Below, one piece after another: positions 37,062-46,254 of a stretch of DNA of 64,000 bases (position 1 is the stretch's first letter; the number at the start of each line of letters is the position of its first letter). Where the stretch lies: NCBI GenBank assembly GCA_910589165.1, contig CAJUSP010000013.1:1-64000 (forward strand), given 5' to 3'. The position numbers and the translations under genes were made by a program. A model generated the notes under the pieces. The model was not told the origin of the DNA. It did no database searches and saw only the letters and a program-made list of their open reading frames with translations. The DNA comes from an uncultured Adlercreutzia sp. Its GTDB lineage: Bacteria > Actinomycetota > Coriobacteriia > Coriobacteriales > Eggerthellaceae.

Positions 37062-37232
37062 GAGGTGCGTCCTCTTTCTCGCGTCCTATGTGTGAAGTGC
37101 GTCGAAGGCCCCCTGCCGCCGGTGCGGCCCCTGCCTTCCGTGAATCTGCACCACTCTACCACAAAGCGCAGGTAACCGACCCGATTCCACAGGGTATGCA
37201 CCGCACCCGAGAACCATCCGCCCCCTGGCAGC

Positions 37233-37263
37233 AAAAAAGCGGCCGGGCTTCAAGCCCGACCGC
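37233..37263 (-). terminator. Terminator of cydAB
   Basis: A 12-bp stem (GCGGTCGGGCTT/AAGCCCGGCCGC with one G-U type mismatch) followed by TTTTTT on the minus strand, about 35 bases after the cydB stop. Confidence 0.88.
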
Positions 37264-37296
37264 CTTCGATCGCTTCCCTCTGCGGAGTCCTGCGCC

Positions 37297-38328
37297 CTAG
37301 TGCGCCAAGTCCTCCGGCTTAACGCGGCCGCGGAAGGTGCGGTAGATGATGACGTGGTAGGCCAGCACCAGCGGAAGGCCGATGCAGGTGATGATGGTCA
37401 TGCACGTCAGCGACAGCTCCGAGGAGGCCGCGTTCCAGATGGTGATGGCCGGGCCCACCGAATCGGGCGTGGCGTTCACGAGCACCGGGAACATCGAGCA
37501 GGCCAAAAGCGCCACCAGGGCGATCATGGCCGCGGACTGGGCGAGGAACGCCTTCAGATCGTCGCCCTGGAACTGCCCCACGGCGATGGAGGCGCCCAGC
37601 GCCACAATCACCAGCGCGGCGAAGAGCCAGCGCAGCACGGCCAGGTTGCCGTCCATCTCGGGCCCGATGATGGCCAGGGCGAAGAAGGACACGACCACGA
37701 ACAGCACCAGCGCGATCACCTGCAGCGGCATGCGCAGACGGGCCGCGCGCGCCTGCAGCTCGGAGGGCAGCGGCGCCTTCAGCGCGGCCCACGAGGCGCC
37801 GGCGGCCAGGAACATGGCCAGGCCGAGCAGGCCCACAAGCAGCGTGAAGGGCGTCACGAGGCCCAAGAGCGGCACGCCGGCGTAGTCGCCGATGGCATCC
37901 ATGGGAATGCCGGCGAAGATGTTGCCCACGGCCACGCCGAGCAGCAGCGCCGGCAAAAGCGAGCCCACGAAGAAGCAGCCGTCCCACAGCGGGCGCCACT
38001 TCGGGTCGGCGGCGCCGAACTCGAAGGACACCGCGCGCACGATCAGGCCGAACAGCACGAGCATCACGGCCAGGTAGAAGCCGGAGAACGTCGTGGCGTA
38101 GGCGTTCGGGAACGCCGCGAACAGGGCGCCGCCCGCCGTGAGCAGCCACACCTCGTTGCCGTCCCAAACCGGGCCGATGGCCCGGCGCAGGATGGCGCGC
38201 TCCTCGCCGTTCTTGGCGATGAACGGCGACAGTACGCCGATGCCCAAATCGAACCCGTCAAGCACGAAGTAGCCGGCAATGAGAATGAAGATAAGGAAGA
38301 ACCACAGCACGCTCAAGAACTCGAACAT
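37297..38328 (-). CDS. cydB: Cytochrome bd oxidase subunit II
   Basis: 343 residues with eight or nine membrane helices. The opening FLIFILIAGYFVLDGFDLGIG and GPVWDGNEVWLLTAGGALFAAFP are diagnostic of CydB. Together with CydA it forms a quinol oxidase with very high oxygen affinity, which anaerobes use to remove traces of oxygen. It starts two bases after the cydA stop and is followed by a strong terminator. Confidence 0.96.
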   Translation of the reverse strand: MFEFLSVLWFFLIFILIAGYFVLDGFDLGIGVLSPFIAKNGEERAILRRAIGPVWDGNEVWLLTAGGALFAAFPNAYATTFSGFYLAVMLVLFGLIVRAVSFEFGAADPKWRPLWDGCFFVGSLLPALLLGVAVGNIFAGIPMDAIGDYAGVPLLGLVTPFTLLVGLLGLAMFLAAGASWAALKAPLPSELQARAARLRMPLQVIALVLFVVVSFFALAIIGPEMDGNLAVLRWLFAALVIVALGASIAVGQFQGDDLKAFLAQSAAMIALVALLACSMFPVLVNATPDSVGPAITIWNAASSELSLTCMTIITCIGLPLVLAYHVIIYRTFRGRVKPEDLAH

Positions 38329-38330
38329 GG

Positions 38331-39812
38331 CTACTCGCCTCCCTTCGCATCGGCCACCTCAACCACGGCGACCGCCTCCTCGACAACCTCGCCGGCCGGC
38401 GCATCGTCGCCCAGCTGGCGGTCGAGCACGCCTTCTCCCTCAACGACGGGGCCCTCCTTGATGAAGCGGCCGATAACGCGGGCCCAGCCCACGAGCAGCA
38501 CCGCGTACACCAGAACGAACAGCGCCAGGGTCACCCACAGCTCGGGGGCCGACACCGACATGGAGATGCCGTCGGCGGTCAACAGCGACACGCCGTCGGG
38601 ACCGGTCACGCTCGGGTACACGACCCAGGGCTGGCGGCCCACCTCGGCGGTGATCCAGCCGGTCTGGATGGCGATGAACGGCCAGATGGGAGACAGCAGC
38701 GCCGCCCACTGCAGCCAGCGCATCTTCGCGATGCGGCCGCCCTTGAAGGTGAAGATGAGCACGAGAATGCTCGTCAGCATGATGAGCCCGTACATGGCCA
38801 CCATGATGTGGTAGCTCTGGAAGACGAGCCCCACGGGCATGTCCTCCACCACCATGTCGCCGTACTCCTCGGTCTGGGCGAGCTCGTTCAGGCCCGGGTA
38901 CTCCGTGTCGAAGTTGCCCGTGGCGAGGAAGCTCGTGCCGCCGGGAATGGCGAAGGGCGCGATGACCGTCTGGTTCTCCTCGTCGACGATGCCCACGGCG
39001 TACAGCGGGGGCACCTCGGAGTCGTACTGACCCTCCATCATGGCGAGCTTGGTGGGCTGCTCCTCCCACACCACCACGGCGGAGGCATGGGCGAAGAAGA
39101 TCATGGCGCAGGACGTGACAATGCCCACCACTGCGGCGATGCGCATGGTCTTCATGGCGAAGTCGGTGTTGCGGCCCTTCAGCAGGTACCAGCCGGCCAC
39201 GGCCATGGCCACAAACGCGCCCATGATAAGCAAGGCGTCAACGGTGTGCGTGTAGCGCGCGAAGATGGACGGGTTGAAGGCGGCCGACCAGAAGTCGGTG
39301 ATGACCGCCTCGTTGCCCGCGGCGTTCAGCTCGCCGCCGGCCGGCGTCTGCATCCACGAGTTCGCGATGAGAATCCACAGCGCCGACAGGCACGAGCCGA
39401 ACCACACGAGCCAGGCCGACACCATGTAGAACTTCGGGCTGACGCGCTTACGGCCGAACAGCAGCACCCCCAGAAACACCGATTCCAGGAAGAACGCGAA
39501 CAGCGCCTCGGCGGCCAAGGGAGCCCCGAAGATGTCGCCGACGAACCGCGAGTAGTTCGCCCAGTTGGTGCCGAAGGAGAACTCCATGGTAATGCCCGTG
39601 GCCACGCCGATGGCGAAGGTCGCGGTGAAAATCTTCACCCAGAACTTCGTCGCCGCCGCGTCCTCCGGTTTCCGTGAGCGATAATAGCGGGTCTCGTTGA
39701 TGGCCAGAATGAGTCCGAGGCCGATAGACAGCGGCACGAACAGGAAGTGGTAGGCCACCGTCAGCGCAAACTGAATGCGCGACAGCACCGCCACATCAGC
39801 GAAAGCCTCCAT
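38331..39812 (-). CDS. cydA: Cytochrome bd oxidase subunit I
   Basis: 493 residues, about nine helices, carrying the hemes. The N-terminus FADVAVLSRIQFALTVAYHF contains the first heme-ligand His region, and EVGRQPWVVYPSV is the conserved GRQPW motif. It ends with an acidic Ala/Val/Glu tail. The Q-loop is short. The gap of 176 bases upstream, to the SARP-like regulator, has no clear promoter that I could define. Confidence 0.96.
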   Translation of the reverse strand: MEAFADVAVLSRIQFALTVAYHFLFVPLSIGLGLILAINETRYYRSRKPEDAAATKFWVKIFTATFAIGVATGITMEFSFGTNWANYSRFVGDIFGAPLAAEALFAFFLESVFLGVLLFGRKRVSPKFYMVSAWLVWFGSCLSALWILIANSWMQTPAGGELNAAGNEAVITDFWSAAFNPSIFARYTHTVDALLIMGAFVAMAVAGWYLLKGRNTDFAMKTMRIAAVVGIVTSCAMIFFAHASAVVVWEEQPTKLAMMEGQYDSEVPPLYAVGIVDEENQTVIAPFAIPGGTSFLATGNFDTEYPGLNELAQTEEYGDMVVEDMPVGLVFQSYHIMVAMYGLIMLTSILVLIFTFKGGRIAKMRWLQWAALLSPIWPFIAIQTGWITAEVGRQPWVVYPSVTGPDGVSLLTADGISMSVSAPELWVTLALFVLVYAVLLVGWARVIGRFIKEGPVVEGEGVLDRQLGDDAPAGEVVEEAVAVVEVADAKGGE

Positions 39813-39988
39813 AGCTCACCCCCTTTCCTAGCAGCCCCGATGCGTCGTCTCGCGATGCGGGGCGTACACGAATACAGCGACCGAACCCTAAGCGGCGCGG
39901 TCAGCAACCATAGTACTCCTGTTGGCGCGAAAAGAAGGTCTCAGGATGTTGCCAATTTTGCCTGGCAGGGTTTTTTCTTCCGCCGCCC

Positions 39989-42625
39989 TCAGCGCCCGTG
40001 GGCCGCCAGGGGCCTGCCGTCGATGAGCTGCTGGTACAGCTCGGCCATCTCGGGCGAGGGGTCGAGCCCCAGCGACTCGGCGAGGAAGTCGCGGCAGAGG
40101 AAGTAGGTCTCGAGCGCGGCGGTGCGCTGGTCGGCGGCCATTTGGGCCCGCATGAGGCAGGCGAGCACATCCTCGCGGCGGCCGTCGCGGGCCCGCGCCT
40201 CGCGGGCGAACCACAAAGCCCCACGGCTCTCGCCCTGGGAAAGCAGGCGCGCCGAGGCGGCGATGAGGCCGTCCACCAAGGAGGAGGCATAGCGGTCGCG
40301 GTAGCGGGCCACCACCTCGTTGCGCAGCTCCGAGGGCAGAAGCGGCGCCGAGAACGACTCCTGGATGTCGTAGAGGGTCTGCTCCCAGGCCACGGCGTCG
40401 CCGGGGGCGCCGAACAGCAGGTGGCGCGTCAGGCGCTCCAGATGCTCGACGTCGCTCGTGAACAGGGCGGCGTCGAGCCGGCAGCCGTACTGGTCGCGGA
40501 TCAAGTAGGGGCAGCGGTCGCCGATGGCCAGGATGTTCCACAGGTCCTGCCAGAGCCGGTAGAAGTTCTTCGAGCCGGTGCGCGGGTTGGTAGCCGGCCA
40601 CAGCATCTGCACGAGGCGGTCGCGGGTGAGCTCTTGGCCGCGATGCAGCACGAGCAGGGCCAGCAGCAGCCGCACCTTCTTGCGGTTGTGGAAGGCGCGC
40701 GACAGGTCGGCATCGCCCCGCCGCACCTCCAGGGTGCCGAACAGGCGCAGGCGCAGCAGGGGCGTGCCCGCGGCCTCGGGCACGGCAGGGTGCGGAAGGG
40801 CCGCAAGATGCGCCGTGGCCTCATCGATGGCCCGGTTACTGCGAGACGCGTGGCCGGCAGGCGCGCCGGACGGGCGGCGCAGCTTCCGGGGCTCGGCGCG
40901 GTGGGCCCCCTCGTCGGCCCAGGCCTCGGCAAGCGCCACGGCCACCGGCGTGCTCAAAGGCCCCAGGCCCGCCACCGTGAGCGGGCCGTCGGCGCGCTCG
41001 AGGGCCGACGCGGCCCGCAGGGCGCCGAAGCCGAGGGGCAGCTTGCGGGCGAGCAGCTCGCCTAAGGCGCGCTGGCACAGGGCCACGAGGCGCACGAGGG
41101 GCGCCTGGCACAGCAGGGCCGCGTCGGCGCCCTCCTGGGCAAGCAGGCCGCGGGCCTCCAAGTCCTCCAGGGCAAGGGCCGCCCCGTACAGCATTAGCTC
41201 TATCTCGAGCGGCGAGGCATCGCCAAAAGACAGCGAGGTCGGCGCGTAGCGGTCCCACTGGTCCAGGGCCAGGGTGCCCAGGCGCCGGCAGAGCACACAG
41301 GCCACCACGGTGCGCAGCACGGGCGCGACATCGCGGGCCGCCACCACAAGGGGCTCCTCGGCGGCCATCCACAGGGCGAGCTCGTTTTCCATCTCCTCGC
41401 GCACGGCGGCGTTGCCCTGGTCGTGGGCGGCCAGGGCTGCGGCCAGCCGCACCTCCGCCGGCCCGTCCGCGGCACCCAGGGCCCGGCGCGCGTAGTCGAT
41501 GGCCTGGGCGCGGGCCCCCTGCTGGGCCCAAGCCCAGGCCATCATCGCGTTCAGCCGCGGCCGCTCGGCGATGCGCGTGCGCGTGATGATCTCGTAGAGC
41601 GCCAGCACCTCCCCGGCCGCGCGGGCCGCCAGCAACTGCCAGCCCTCGCGCATCAGCCACTGGCTCACCGCCCGGCGGCTCGCCAGCGCCTCCATAAGCC
41701 GCGCCGCCCGGCGGCTCTTCCCCACCTTAAGGGCGCAGCTGGCCATGAGCGCGGCCGCCTCGTCGGCCGAGGCGAGTCCCGCCGCCCCGGCCAGCTCGCC
41801 CAGGCGGCCGGCCAGGAAGCGACGTGCGACCTCGAGGGGCACCGTTGCCGCCGCGAAGGTGCCCTCCGCCTCGTCGATGCCCAGGTAGGGAAAGGACGAA
41901 GCCAGAAAGGAAGCATCTGCATCTGACGGCTCCAGGGCGCCCAAATCGGCCAGGGACCCCTTCCCGATGCACAACATGGCCCACGATGCGAGCGCAAGGA
42001 CCGGAGGCAGGTCCTCGTGGGCGAGCCCCTGGGCCAGGTTCTCGGCGCCGCGCTCGGCCCACCGCAGGCAGGGAATGCGACGGTCCAGCGTCAGCGGACG
42101 GCCCCGACCGCCCCCGTGGGCGCGGTCCTCGTCGTCCTCTCGCTCGCCCACCATCAGCGCGCCCCCGTCCACCACGACGGCGTCGGGAAAGCGCGCCGTC
42201 AGGGTATCGCGCGTCGGCGACACCGTGGCCACCACCTCGCATCCCGCGGCCAGAAGCGCGCGAATCTCGCCCTCGAGCCGGGCAGCGCGTTCCTCGGAGA
42301 GGGCCGGTACGTCGGCGATAACCACCAGGGCTGCCTTCTTGTCGCACTTCAGCACCGCGGAGGCCACTTCCCCGTTGTCGATCTCGCGCAGCAGGCAGGG
42401 CGACTCCCCGCGGATCCAAAACACATGGGCGAACTCGAAAGCGAGCTCGGCATAGGATACCGCCAGGCTCTTCTTGCCGAAGCCCTCGGGAGCCGTTATC
42501 ACCCGCAGCGCCTCCCGGTTCGCCATCAGGCGCGATACCAGGTGCGGGCGGGGCAGCAAGTGCGCCGCCCCCACATCGGTCGGGCGCAGGCCCCGGCAGG
42601 CGCTCGTCTGGATAAAACGGGTCAT
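39989..42625 (-). CDS. Large AfsR/SARP-like transcriptional regulator
   Basis: 878 residues from an ATG at 42625 behind GAAGGAG. Residues about 38-55 hold a P-loop-like VITAPEGFGKKSLAVSYA, where the usual GKT/GKS is GKKS. The region is followed by a long helical middle part resembling MalT/TPR sensors. From about residue 620, LRLRLFGTLEVRRGDADLS begins an OmpR-type winged helix, and the last 150 residues resemble the bacterial transcriptional activator (BTAD) domain. This is the reverse of the usual AfsR order, in which DNA binding is N-terminal. It lies directly upstream of cydAB, so those genes are candidate targets; no ligand can be inferred. Confidence 0.8.
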   Translation of the reverse strand: MTRFIQTSACRGLRPTDVGAAHLLPRPHLVSRLMANREALRVITAPEGFGKKSLAVSYAELAFEFAHVFWIRGESPCLLREIDNGEVASAVLKCDKKAALVVIADVPALSEERAARLEGEIRALLAAGCEVVATVSPTRDTLTARFPDAVVVDGGALMVGEREDDEDRAHGGGRGRPLTLDRRIPCLRWAERGAENLAQGLAHEDLPPVLALASWAMLCIGKGSLADLGALEPSDADASFLASSFPYLGIDEAEGTFAAATVPLEVARRFLAGRLGELAGAAGLASADEAAALMASCALKVGKSRRAARLMEALASRRAVSQWLMREGWQLLAARAAGEVLALYEIITRTRIAERPRLNAMMAWAWAQQGARAQAIDYARRALGAADGPAEVRLAAALAAHDQGNAAVREEMENELALWMAAEEPLVVAARDVAPVLRTVVACVLCRRLGTLALDQWDRYAPTSLSFGDASPLEIELMLYGAALALEDLEARGLLAQEGADAALLCQAPLVRLVALCQRALGELLARKLPLGFGALRAASALERADGPLTVAGLGPLSTPVAVALAEAWADEGAHRAEPRKLRRPSGAPAGHASRSNRAIDEATAHLAALPHPAVPEAAGTPLLRLRLFGTLEVRRGDADLSRAFHNRKKVRLLLALLVLHRGQELTRDRLVQMLWPATNPRTGSKNFYRLWQDLWNILAIGDRCPYLIRDQYGCRLDAALFTSDVEHLERLTRHLLFGAPGDAVAWEQTLYDIQESFSAPLLPSELRNEVVARYRDRYASSLVDGLIAASARLLSQGESRGALWFAREARARDGRREDVLACLMRAQMAADQRTAALETYFLCRDFLAESLGLDPSPEMAELYQQLIDGRPLAAHGR

Positions 42626-43075
42626 GGCAGTCTCCTTCGGTTGCGGGTCGCAATAATCGAGCGGGGCCACCGTGGCAGAAGGGCGCGGCTGCCGCAACGG
42701 GCAACCCCGGCCGCGGGCCCGCCTAGCCCAGGGCAACGTCTTGAAGCCGAACAGGAGGGGCGAGTCCAGGGCGACACCGAAGCCGGAAGCTGCCGCCGCC
42801 AAAGCCCCGTACCCGAAAAGGCAGCCGTTCCGCTTGCAAGCGCAACGGTTCCAAGCCGACAGAACAAGCCGCCCAAGGCCGCCATCAGGGCACTGGCAAC
42901 CCACCGGCAAGGTTCCAGCAGGTAGCAAGCAGCATCCCCTCCCCCGCCTGCAGGCAACCATCAGGATCATGCGCTTGCCGAGGCAGGGCGCGCAAAACCG
43001 CGAACCGCCGCCCATCCACGACATCTTCACGAACCTGTGACGGCTTTGCGGAGGCAGCGGCTACGGCCCCAAAAG
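42626..43075. other. Long gene-poor leader upstream of the SARP-like regulator
   Basis: About 450 bases with no convincing gene. The regulator's frame stays open upstream to 43030, but composition there is Gly/Arg/Cys-rich and unlike the protein, and there is no binding site, so I treat it as leader. I saw no promoter close to consensus. Small GC-rich stems are present but none stands out. Confidence 0.5.
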
Positions 43076-43097
43076 AAAAAGGCCCCGAAGGGCCTTA
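43076..43097 (-). terminator. Terminator after rsfS
   Basis: Stem AAGGCCC/GGGCCTT with a four-base loop, followed by TTTTTC on the minus strand, 27 bases beyond the rsfS stop. It closes the rplU-to-rsfS cluster. Confidence 0.88.
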
Positions 43098-43123
43098 AGG
43101 GAAAACGGTGGAGGCGGGCGCTT

Positions 43124-43561
43124 CTACGCGTCGCGGCCCAGCATCTTGGCGATGCGATCGGAGTACTGCAGGTTCTCGAGCCCCGCCTCGGCGGCCAGGT
43201 CGAGCGCCGGCGCGTCGTTCCACAGGGCCTCCAGGCGGTAGTACTCGCGGGTCTCGGGCATGAACACGTGCACCACGAGATTGCCGTAGTCCAGAAGCGA
43301 CCAGCTGCCGTCGGCGGACATCTCGCGGTGGGTGGGCTTGATGCCCGCATCCTCGCGCAGCTTGTCCTCGATCTCGTCGATGATAGCGTCCACCTGGCGG
43401 GAGTTCGCGGCCGTGGCAATGACGAAATAATCAGTCACCCCGATAAGCTCGCGCACCTCCTGCACCATGATGTCGGTGGCCTTCTTCTCGTCGGCGGCCT
43501 TGGCGGCAATGATGGCGCACTTCTTGGAGAACGCCGCCTGCTCGGCAACTTTATCGGTCAT
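43124..43561 (-). CDS. rsfS: Ribosomal silencing factor RsfS
   Basis: 145 residues. RsfS binds L14 on the large subunit and blocks subunit joining when nutrients are low. The core is visible: KKATDIMVQEVRELIGVTDYFVIATAANSRQV (cited in part) and the conserved SWSLLDYGNLVVHVFMPETREYYRLEALW region. The ATG at 43561 follows GAGAGGAATCTC. It is the last gene of a long cluster that starts with rplU; its neighbours yqeK and nadD are its usual companions. Confidence 0.95.
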   Translation of the reverse strand: MTDKVAEQAAFSKKCAIIAAKAADEKKATDIMVQEVRELIGVTDYFVIATAANSRQVDAIIDEIEDKLREDAGIKPTHREMSADGSWSLLDYGNLVVHVFMPETREYYRLEALWNDAPALDLAAEAGLENLQYSDRIAKMLGRDA

Positions 43562-43605
43562 GAGATTCCTCTCTTTCGTTCCTATTTCCGGTTCACCTTA
43601 GCACA

Positions 43606-44247
43606 TTACGGGCGCCCGTACGGCAGCGGGTCGGGGTTGTCTGCGGAATGATACACCTCTTGGGCCGGCATGTAGGAGTTCCAAATGGCGACGGTCTTCG
43701 AGTACATGGGATGGCGCCGCTCCATGATGAGCTGCACCCAGTAGGCGTAAGTGTCTAAGAACAGCTCGCGCAGGGACACCTCTCCCACCTTGGCGCGCAG
43801 CTTCTCCACCACCTTGCCCTTGCGTCCGGGCTCCAGCGCGTCGGCTACGTAGACGATCATGTCCAGATCGGTCATGCCAGGAGCGCCCACAGTGTGACGG
43901 TCGATGGCCTGCAGCACCGCCAGGGAAAGCTCGGGGAACTGGCGTCCTAGGGCCACCGCGGCGGTCATGCCGTGCAGCACCCGGGGCATGCCCAGAAGCT
44001 CGGGGTCCACTTCCACACCCAGCTCCTCCACGCGTTGAAGGATGCCCGGGTCGTCGTAGCCTTTGTCCCAGTCGTGCAGAAGCCCGGCGATGCGCGCCTC
44101 GCCCGCATCGGCGCCGTACACCTCGGCCAGCTGCTCGGCGGTCTGCGACACCCCCAAGCTGTGGGAGAAGCGGCGCGGCCCCACCCGCTCGGCCAGCTCG
44201 GCGCGGCGCGCCTCGAAGTACTCGTCGCTGTGCGTATCAACGGTCAT
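43606..44247 (-). CDS. yqeK: HD-domain hydrolase YqeK
   Basis: 213 residues. HD-domain metal ligands are visible as RRFSHSLGVSQTAEQLA (His), LLHDWDKG (His-Asp) and VLHGMTAAV, with YVADALEPGRKG at the end. YqeK proteins are reported to hydrolyse diadenosine tetraphosphate to ADP. The ATG at 44247 follows AAGGAAAACGGCC and overlaps the end of nadD by 11 bases, a common gene pair. Confidence 0.92.
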   Translation of the reverse strand: MTVDTHSDEYFEARRAELAERVGPRRFSHSLGVSQTAEQLAEVYGADAGEARIAGLLHDWDKGYDDPGILQRVEELGVEVDPELLGMPRVLHGMTAAVALGRQFPELSLAVLQAIDRHTVGAPGMTDLDMIVYVADALEPGRKGKVVEKLRAKVGEVSLRELFLDTYAYWVQLIMERRHPMYSKTVAIWNSYMPAQEVYHSADNPDPLPYGRP

Positions 44248-44914
44248 GGCCGTTTTCCTTTCTATACAAGCCCTCGCGCTCGATGATGCGTAGAACTTCG
44301 GCGGGCACGAGGCCCTCTGCCGCCGCGCCGGCGCCGATGCGGCGGCGCACCTCGCTGGAGGACACATCAGCCGCGGGCATCGCGAACGGCTCCACTTTGA
44401 AGCCGGCCTGCTCAAGGGACGCCAAGGCGTCGGCGTCCAGCTCGTAGCCGGGGCGGTTGGCCACGGCGAAGGCGGCCAGGTTCGCCAGCTGCGTCGCCTC
44501 GTGCCACCGCGGAAGGGTCAGGGCCGCATCGGCCCCCACCACGTACACGATCTCCACGGCATCAGGCAGCGCCTCCCGCAGCTCTCGCAGCGTATCGGCG
44601 GCGTAGGTCACGCCGGGCCGGCGCACTTCCGCGTCGCACACCGCCGTCCCGCCAAGGGACGCGGCCAAAGCGCGGCACATCTCAAGCCGCAGATTACCCG
44701 GGGCCACCTGGCGGTCCTGCTTGAACGCCGGGCGCCCCGTCGGCACGATGAGCAGCCGATCGAGCCCCAGCGCCCCCTTCGCCGCCGCGGCCAGACGCCG
44801 GTGCCCCTCGTGGGGCGGGTCGAAGGTACCCCCGAGGAAACCGAGCCGCACCGGCTCGCCCGCCCGGGCCCGCCGGGCCGCCTCCGCGCCGAGAAGCTCC
44901 TCCGCATCCAGCAT
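44237..44914 (-). CDS. nadD: Nicotinate-nucleotide adenylyltransferase
   Basis: 225 residues. It converts nicotinate mononucleotide and ATP to deamido-NAD. The nucleotidyltransferase motif GFLGGTFDPPHEGH is near the N-terminus, and SSSEVRRRIGAG near the C-terminus closes the active site. A 20-residue extension (MLDAEELLGAEAARRARAGE) precedes the core. The start at 44914 follows TAAGGGCC; a downstream start is possible. It lies 11 bases after proA. Confidence 0.94.
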   Translation of the reverse strand: MLDAEELLGAEAARRARAGEPVRLGFLGGTFDPPHEGHRRLAAAAKGALGLDRLLIVPTGRPAFKQDRQVAPGNLRLEMCRALAASLGGTAVCDAEVRRPGVTYAADTLRELREALPDAVEIVYVVGADAALTLPRWHEATQLANLAAFAVANRPGYELDADALASLEQAGFKVEPFAMPAADVSSSEVRRRIGAGAAAEGLVPAEVLRIIEREGLYRKENGHDR

Positions 44915-44925
44915 GGCCGAGGCCC

Positions 44926-46227
44926 TTAGGCCCTCACCTGGCCAGCGCCGCGCAGCACGTACTTGTAGGACGTGAGCGCGTCGGCGGCGAAGGGCCCGCG
45001 GGTATGGATCTTCTGGGTGGAGATGCCGATCTCGGCCCCCAGGCCGAACTGGCCGCCGTCGGTGAAAGCCGTGGAAGCGTTGGCGTACACCGCCGCCGCG
45101 TCCACCTGGGCCAGGAACGCCTCGATGGCCGCTTCGTCGTCGGCCACGATGGACTCGGAGTGCTTCGTGCCGTAGCGGTTCACATGGGCGATGGCCTCGT
45201 CCACCCCGTCCACCACGCGCACGGCAATCTCGGGCCCCAGGTACTCCGTGGCCCAGTCGTACTCGCCGGCCGGCTCGGCGGCAAGGCCCCCCTCGCCGGG
45301 TGCGGCGGCCTCGGGCACGCCGGCAGCCCGGGCCACAGCCAGGGCCTCCTCGTCGGCGTGGATGAGAATGCCGGCGGCGGCCAAATCGGCCAAAAGCCTG
45401 GGCAGCACATCGTCGGCGGCCGCTCGGTCCACCAGCAGAGTCTCGGCAGCGTTGCACACGCCCAAACGGCGGCACTTGGCGTTCATGACGATGTCATGGG
45501 CCCACTCTCGGTTGGCCGAGGCGTGCACGTACACGTGGCAGTTGCCCGTGCCCGTCTCGATGACCGGCACCTTGGCATGTTCCACGCAGTGCTTGATGAG
45601 TCCGGCGCCCCCGCGCGGAATGAGCACGTCCACCAGGCCGTGCAGGCTCATGAGCACGTCGGTGGCGGCACGGTCGGTGGTGGTGATGGCGCAGATGGTA
45701 CCCTCGGGCAGCCCCGCGCCCACGGCCGCCGCGGCCAGAATGTCGGCGATGACCTCGTTCGACCACGCCGCCAGGCTGCCGCCGCGCAGCACGCAGGCGT
45801 TACCCGACTTCACGCACACCCCGGCGGCGTCCGCCGTCACGTTCGGGCGCGCCTCGTACACCATGGCCACCACGCCCAGCGGCACCGACACCCGCGTAAG
45901 CCCGATGCCGTTGTACAGGGTCGATTCCATGCTCACCTGGCCGAGCGGGTCGGGCAGGGCCGCCACGTCCTCAAGCGCGTCGGCCATGGCGCCCACGCGG
46001 GCCTCGTCCAGCATCAGCCGGTCCAGCAGCGCCTCGCTCGTGGCCGCCTCGCGGGCCGCCGCCATATCCTCGCCGTTGGCCGCCACAATCTCGGCGGCGT
46101 GCTCGCGCAGGGCGCGCGCCATGGCGCGCAGGGCGCCGTCGCGCTCCTCGGCCGTCGTCACGGCCAGCTTCACGCTGGCGGCCTTGGCCTCCTTAGCCAG
46201 GGCGATAATCTCGTCGCGAAGTTCCAC
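44926..46227 (-). CDS. proA: Gamma-glutamyl phosphate reductase
   Basis: Second enzyme of proline synthesis: it reduces glutamyl phosphate to the semialdehyde. 433 residues. Motifs are VPLGVVAMVYEARPNVTADA, the catalytic Cys in KCRRLGVCNAAETLLV, and IRVVDG-like sequence near the end. I place the start at a GTG (46227), since AAAGGA lies eight bases ahead; an ATG nine bases upstream sits directly on that site. proB lies immediately upstream. Confidence 0.95.
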   Translation of the reverse strand: MELRDEIIALAKEAKAASVKLAVTTAEERDGALRAMARALREHAAEIVAANGEDMAAAREAATSEALLDRLMLDEARVGAMADALEDVAALPDPLGQVSMESTLYNGIGLTRVSVPLGVVAMVYEARPNVTADAAGVCVKSGNACVLRGGSLAAWSNEVIADILAAAAVGAGLPEGTICAITTTDRAATDVLMSLHGLVDVLIPRGGAGLIKHCVEHAKVPVIETGTGNCHVYVHASANREWAHDIVMNAKCRRLGVCNAAETLLVDRAAADDVLPRLLADLAAAGILIHADEEALAVARAAGVPEAAAPGEGGLAAEPAGEYDWATEYLGPEIAVRVVDGVDEAIAHVNRYGTKHSESIVADDEAAIEAFLAQVDAAAVYANASTAFTDGGQFGLGAEIGISTQKIHTRGPFAADALTSYKYVLRGAGQVRA

Positions 46228-46254
46228 GTTCCGCATCCTTTCAGAGAGCTTGCG

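Noticed and set aside
42626..43030. N-terminal extension of the SARP-like regulator by 135 codons
   Set aside because: The frame is open, but the sequence lacks family similarity and its composition differs. The ATG at 42625 has a strong binding site.
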